A stretch of DNA of 58,600 bases from contig SULG01000011.1 in NCBI GenBank assembly GCA_005524015.1, positions 1-58,600 of the forward strand, in the 5' to 3' direction. The stretch comes from Candidatus Jettenia ecosi (GTDB lineage Bacteria; Planctomycetota; Brocadiia; Brocadiales; Brocadiaceae). The notes beneath the pieces were generated by a model that was given only the letters and a program-made list of their open reading frames with translations, was not told the origin of the DNA and did not search any database. The translations under genes were made by a program, and so were the position numbers. Below, one piece after another: positions 54,876-58,600 of this stretch; the first letter of the stretch is position 1; every line of letters starts with the position of its first letter.

Positions 54876-55262
54876 CTATGAACTATTCTCTTCATTCTTA
54901 CCAATATATTTTTCTACTTTTGCCAACAAATCTTCTATTTGAAATGGTTTTGCAATAAAATCATCCGCACCTGCTTCTTTTGCAAGCTGAGCTATATCCC
55001 TGTCTGCTGAAATGATAATAACCGGAATATCTTTCGTATCTTCATTGCTTTTTAAGTGTCTGCATGCATCTCTGCCGTTCCATCCTTGCATCCAGAGATC
55101 AAACAGAACTAAGTCAGGCTTTTCTTTTAGTTTGTCCTTAACCGTATTGCCATCAACTATTGGTATAACTTCATAACCGAATTCTTCGAGCATGATAGTC
55201 AATGCATCAACAATGGCCAGGTTATCCTCTGCAAGGATGATTTTTTTCTTTCTGCCAGTCAT
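54876..55262 (-). CDS. Single-domain response regulator
   Basis: This 128-residue CheY-like receiver has the acidic pair ED (residues 15-16), the phosphorylated Asp in LVLFDLWMQGW (about residue 56) and Lys in AKPFQIEDL (about 109). It has no output domain. It lies 40 bp downstream of the histidine kinase on the same strand and is its probable phosphoacceptor. Confidence 0.9.
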   Translation of the reverse strand: MTGRKKKIILAEDNLAIVDALTIMLEEFGYEVIPIVDGNTVKDKLKEKPDLVLFDLWMQGWNGRDACRHLKSNEDTKDIPVIIISADRDIAQLAKEAGADDFIAKPFQIEDLLAKVEKYIGKNEENSS

Positions 55263-55302
55263 GTTTTATCTCCTCCCGGTATTCTTGTGTTGCTTAAAGT
55301 TT

Positions 55303-58300
55303 TCACTGTTTGAGTGGTAACGAAAAGCAAAAAGTAGAACCTTTTCCCTTTTCAGACTCAACCCAAGTTTTGCCGTCATGACGCTTGATTATTTCTGCAG
55401 CGATGTAAAGGCCTAATCCTAGTCCAGGGTAGGTTTTTTGATCAGAAGCGATAATCCGGTAAAATCGTTCAAATACTTTCTCTTGATCCTCTTTTGAAAT
55501 ACCACACCCAAAATCCTGTACACAGAGGGTAACACGTTCTTTACCCGTTTTTGTTTTTATTATGATGGTATCCGCATGCGGAGAGTACTTAATAGCATTT
55601 GAGAGAAAATTGGTAATGACTTGTCCTATGCGATCACGGTCTCCAGCGATTGTCCGTGATTTTACAAGCTGTTGTACTAAGGTATGCCTGGCCGTTGTCC
55701 GCTGCATTTCTTCAACAATTTCTCCAATAAGCTCATTAAAATCAAAGGGTCCTTCATGAAACGGTAATTTTCCACCCTCAATTTTGGTAACATCAAGTAA
55801 ATCACCAATAAGACTGGTAAGTTTGTCAATCTGTGCATCCATCTTTCCTACCATATCGGCTGATTTCATATCTCCGGCCTTTTGGAATCTATGCTGAAGT
55901 ATTTGTGTATACGCTTTGATACTGGTAACAGGGGTTTTTAATTCATGCGAGGCAATACCAATAAATTCATCTTTTTGCTGTTCAAGCCATCTTCGTTCTT
56001 CCTCTGCTTTTTTTTCTTCAGTCGTATCCCGTACTTCTATAACGGTTCCGATAGGTTTCCCTTTATCCAGAATAGGGCTTGCCATAAAAGCAACAGGGTA
56101 GAAGCTCCCATCCGGCCGTATAAAACTATCCTCCCCCGGTATTCTGTTTTTTTGTGGTAACGCCCTGTCAATAGGACATTCACACATTGGGTAATAACTG
56201 CCATCAGGCCTGGTATGCTGAATGATATCATGGAGTGGTTTGTTTGCTTTTTTTACTTCTTCAAAGGTAAACCCCGTAATTTTTTCGGCAGCAGGATTCA
56301 TAAAGGTACAGTGATGCCTTTCGTCCATGATAAAAAGGCCAAGGGTAGCATTATCGTTCAGAGTTTGGAATATCTCTTTTTGAGCTTGTAGTAACTCTTC
56401 AGCCCTCTTTCGCTCAGTAATATCGCGGGCAATTTTTGACATACTAACAATTTTTCCTGCCTCATCATACACTGCCGTGGTAACACCCGTTACCCAAAAG
56501 CGACTGCCATTTTTTCTCATGAGCCAATTTTCAACCTGTGACCGGCCATTTTTTACGACTGTTGCTATTAGCTTTTCGAACATTCCTGTCTTCCTATCCT
56601 CAGGAGTAAAAAACTGTGCTGCACTCTTTCCTATAACCTCTGCCTCGGTATAGCCTAAGAGATGTTCTGCCCCTTTGTTCCAACTCAGAATATTTCCTTT
56701 CACATCCATCATAAAAATTGCATAGTCCTTGACACTTTCAACAAGCCTGCGGAATCGTTCTTCAGATTCCCTGAGCGATTGTTCTCCTTTTCGAAGCTCT
56801 GTAATATCTTTAATAGTCAGAAGGACAAGAGGGTTCTTTTCCGGTCCTTGTTCCATTGTTCTGGCGTTGAGAATCATGGTTTTTTGTCCAATTGTCTCAA
56901 AGTTATGCCCTACGATAAAGTCATCAAGCATACTTTTTTGCGGAAGAGTTTTTGTAAGGAACGTTCGAAGTTTAGGAATATTCCACTGTTTATTTCCTAA
57001 ATCGAACAGTAATGTATTCTTTGTCTCCTCTGGCGTTACCTTGAAGGTATCATGGAACGCTTTGTTGGCTGATTTTATACGGAAGTTACTATCAAGTACT
57101 ATGAGTGACTCCCGTACCGTATTGACGATTGCTTCCACATAGTCCTTTGCTCTCACTACTTCCTCGTTGCGGACTTCCAGTTCTTCATTGAGTGTCCTGA
57201 GCTCTTCGTTGCTTGCCTGGAGTTCTTCTTCGGCGGTTTCTAATTCTTCATTGGTCATCAGCAATTTCTCGTTACTCGTGCTGAGTTCTTCAACGGCAGA
57301 TTGCAATTCTTTATTCATAACATCTAACTCGTCGATAATCTCATTGGCGTATTCTTGCGTGAGTGATAAAGCCTCTTTTAACTTGCTAATGTTGTGCTGG
57401 CGATGAGACTGTTGCAAAACTTTAGGTTGCATTGTACCGGCAGGCTTGGGAGCAGGAGGATGGTCCTTTCCTGCTGGTACGTTCACCGTATCTTGTAAAT
57501 CTTCCGGTGCAAGGATACCACCAATGTCTTTACGGGAGTAAATTCTCTGTTTGCTGTCTATGGTATGAAATAGCTTAGATGCCTCGCCAAGCCCTTCAGC
57601 TTTTCCCAATACCAGAAACCCATGAGGAGCCAGGGCCTGGTGCATCCTGATAAGCGCCTTTTTTTGTAACTCTTGCCCTAAGTAAATAAGGAGATTATGG
57701 CAACTAATCAGATCGGCATTGGTAAGCGGCGGATTATGTGTGACGTCGTGCACCACAAATTCACATAAGGCACGAACTGTTTGCTTGATCTGATACCCAT
57801 TATTTTTTTTGATAAAGAAACGGCGGAGACGCTGTGGTGAGACATGGTTGATAACATTTTTCTTATACAGGCCCTTCCGGGCTTCTCTGATAGCATCCTC
57901 GTCTATATCTGTGGCAAAAATTTTAATTCTCCTGAGAGGCGCTTTCTTCCCCAGAAACTCTTGAAATGCAATGGCAAGTGAGTATGCCTCTTCACCTGTT
58001 GCACAGCCCGGTACCCACACAGTAATTGGCGTTTTGGATGACTTCTTCTGTATGAGTGCTGGAAAGACTGATTTTTTCAGTGCTTCAAACTGGTCAAGCT
58101 CACGGAAGAAACTGGTGACCTGGATAAGCATATCTCTACGGAGCGCTTCTATTTCGTCTGGATTTTTTTCAAGAAACGCACGATACTCCGGCAAGGTTTT
58201 GATGTGATTGAGAAGCATTCGCCGCTGTATTCTCCTGTTGACCGTGGTAGACTTGTACTGACTGAAGTCAATACCTGTTCTTGTGTAAAGAATCGCTAAG

Positions 58301-58356
58301 ATGGTATCACTATCACTGATAAAGCGATCGTTGTCTTTCCTTTTGACTAATTTCAA
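55303..58356 (-). CDS. CheR-PAS hybrid sensor histidine kinase
   Basis: This 1017-residue cytoplasmic protein has an N-terminal CheR-type methyltransferase (residues 10-275; VTSFFRE, SAM-binding VWVPGCATGEEAYSLA, ATDIDEDAI). A long coiled coil (about 330-410) and three PAS domains (about 410-525, 530-655, 660-780) follow, then HisKA with ASHELKTPVTSIKAY and a HATPase domain (NFLSNAIKY, DFGCGISKED, GLGLGLYIA). Similar proteins usually start with a CheB methylesterase, which is absent here. The start is supported only by the frame. It probably couples a signal sensed by PAS to the adjacent receiver. Confidence 0.9.
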   Translation of the reverse strand: MKLVKRKDNDRFISDSDTILAILYTRTGIDFSQYKSTTVNRRIQRRMLLNHIKTLPEYRAFLEKNPDEIEALRRDMLIQVTSFFRELDQFEALKKSVFPALIQKKSSKTPITVWVPGCATGEEAYSLAIAFQEFLGKKAPLRRIKIFATDIDEDAIREARKGLYKKNVINHVSPQRLRRFFIKKNNGYQIKQTVRALCEFVVHDVTHNPPLTNADLISCHNLLIYLGQELQKKALIRMHQALAPHGFLVLGKAEGLGEASKLFHTIDSKQRIYSRKDIGGILAPEDLQDTVNVPAGKDHPPAPKPAGTMQPKVLQQSHRQHNISKLKEALSLTQEYANEIIDELDVMNKELQSAVEELSTSNEKLLMTNEELETAEEELQASNEELRTLNEELEVRNEEVVRAKDYVEAIVNTVRESLIVLDSNFRIKSANKAFHDTFKVTPEETKNTLLFDLGNKQWNIPKLRTFLTKTLPQKSMLDDFIVGHNFETIGQKTMILNARTMEQGPEKNPLVLLTIKDITELRKGEQSLRESEERFRRLVESVKDYAIFMMDVKGNILSWNKGAEHLLGYTEAEVIGKSAAQFFTPEDRKTGMFEKLIATVVKNGRSQVENWLMRKNGSRFWVTGVTTAVYDEAGKIVSMSKIARDITERKRAEELLQAQKEIFQTLNDNATLGLFIMDERHHCTFMNPAAEKITGFTFEEVKKANKPLHDIIQHTRPDGSYYPMCECPIDRALPQKNRIPGEDSFIRPDGSFYPVAFMASPILDKGKPIGTVIEVRDTTEEKKAEEERRWLEQQKDEFIGIASHELKTPVTSIKAYTQILQHRFQKAGDMKSADMVGKMDAQIDKLTSLIGDLLDVTKIEGGKLPFHEGPFDFNELIGEIVEEMQRTTARHTLVQQLVKSRTIAGDRDRIGQVITNFLSNAIKYSPHADTIIIKTKTGKERVTLCVQDFGCGISKEDQEKVFERFYRIIASDQKTYPGLGLGLYIAAEIIKRHDGKTWVESEKGKGSTFCFSLPLKQ

Positions 58357-58465
58357 TAAATCTTCCTCCGTAAATCACCGATCACCACAAGGACCTGTTT
58401 TAATTCCTTTTAATCCTCCGGTTTGAGCCTAAATACGAATGGTATTTGTCTTGACATTAAATCCT

Positions 58466-58600
58466 GCAAACAAGGCAAAGCCTTGTTGCAGGATTAGGCC
58501 ATTGCAGGATTAGGCCATTGCAGGATTAGGCCATTGCAGGATTAGGCCATTGCAGGATTAGGCCATTGCAGGATTAGGCCATTGCAGGATTAGGCCATTG
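58466..58600. repeat. 16-bp tandem repeat reaching the window edge
   Basis: Seven copies of the unit ATTGCAGGATTAGGCC run from about 58486 to the end. They are preceded by an imperfect hairpin (AATCCTGCAAACAAGGC / GCCTTGTTGCAGGATT). The array continues beyond the window. It lies upstream of the kinase gene; no gene is seen from 58357 on. Confidence 0.85.

Noticed and set aside
58486-58600. CRISPR-like array
   Set aside because: The units are 16 bp and contiguous with no spacers, so this is a simple tandem repeat.

Overview
The window looks like chromosome from an anammox planctomycete of the Brocadia/Jettenia type. This rests on gene content: an encapsulin shell protein fused to a di-heme cytochrome c, followed by a multicopper-oxidase/octaheme (HAO-like) fusion; a copper nitrite reductase; a split cytochrome b6-like complex with several secreted multiheme cytochromes c; and zinc-ribbon-rich planctomycete-style housekeeping proteins. 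The genus is inference, since there is no rRNA in the window.

Left third (1-20134), almost all on the minus strand, is mainly housekeeping. It holds a periplasmic hemerythrin, ispD-dgt-HIT-FmdB-lptB, an unusually large signal peptidase I, lepA with a ROK sugar kinase, an argD-argF-rph-rdgB operon, a repeat protein of unknown function with mlaE-mlaF and a displaced mlaD, argB and ruvC. The mlaF-mlaD gap is filled by a nested stack of small mobile elements with visible 11-12 bp target duplications.

Middle (20204-41402), plus strand: pyrD-pyrK, tRNA-Glu and tRNA-Pro, two small zinc-binding proteins, a glycosyltransferase, an outer-membrane porin, a flavin oxidoreductase, and then a respiratory block. 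The block contains NirK, a cupredoxin/beta-propeller protein, a b6-like cytochrome b plus subunit IV whose quinol-oxidising (Qo) features look dismantled, an anchored and a periplasmic multiheme cytochrome, a haem-bearing Reeler-like protein, a second beta-barrel, a multiheme lipoprotein and a further haem protein. Together these could carry electrons from the quinone pool across the cell envelope.

Right third (42317-58600): a metal-transporting P1B ATPase operon, a secreted CbiX-like chelatase, the thioredoxin/encapsulin/cargo operon, an IS4-type transposase remnant, and a CheR-PAS histidine kinase with a single-domain response regulator. The window ends in a 16-bp tandem repeat.

Three promoter regions (before the first porin, before nirK and before the P1B ATPase operon) carry the same near-palindrome, close to TTGAGACTNAGTCTCAA. 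It resembles a Fur-type 7-1-7 box and suggests a common metal-responsive regulator. Intergenic DNA is crowded with at least five families of short inverted-repeat elements, several nested in one another.
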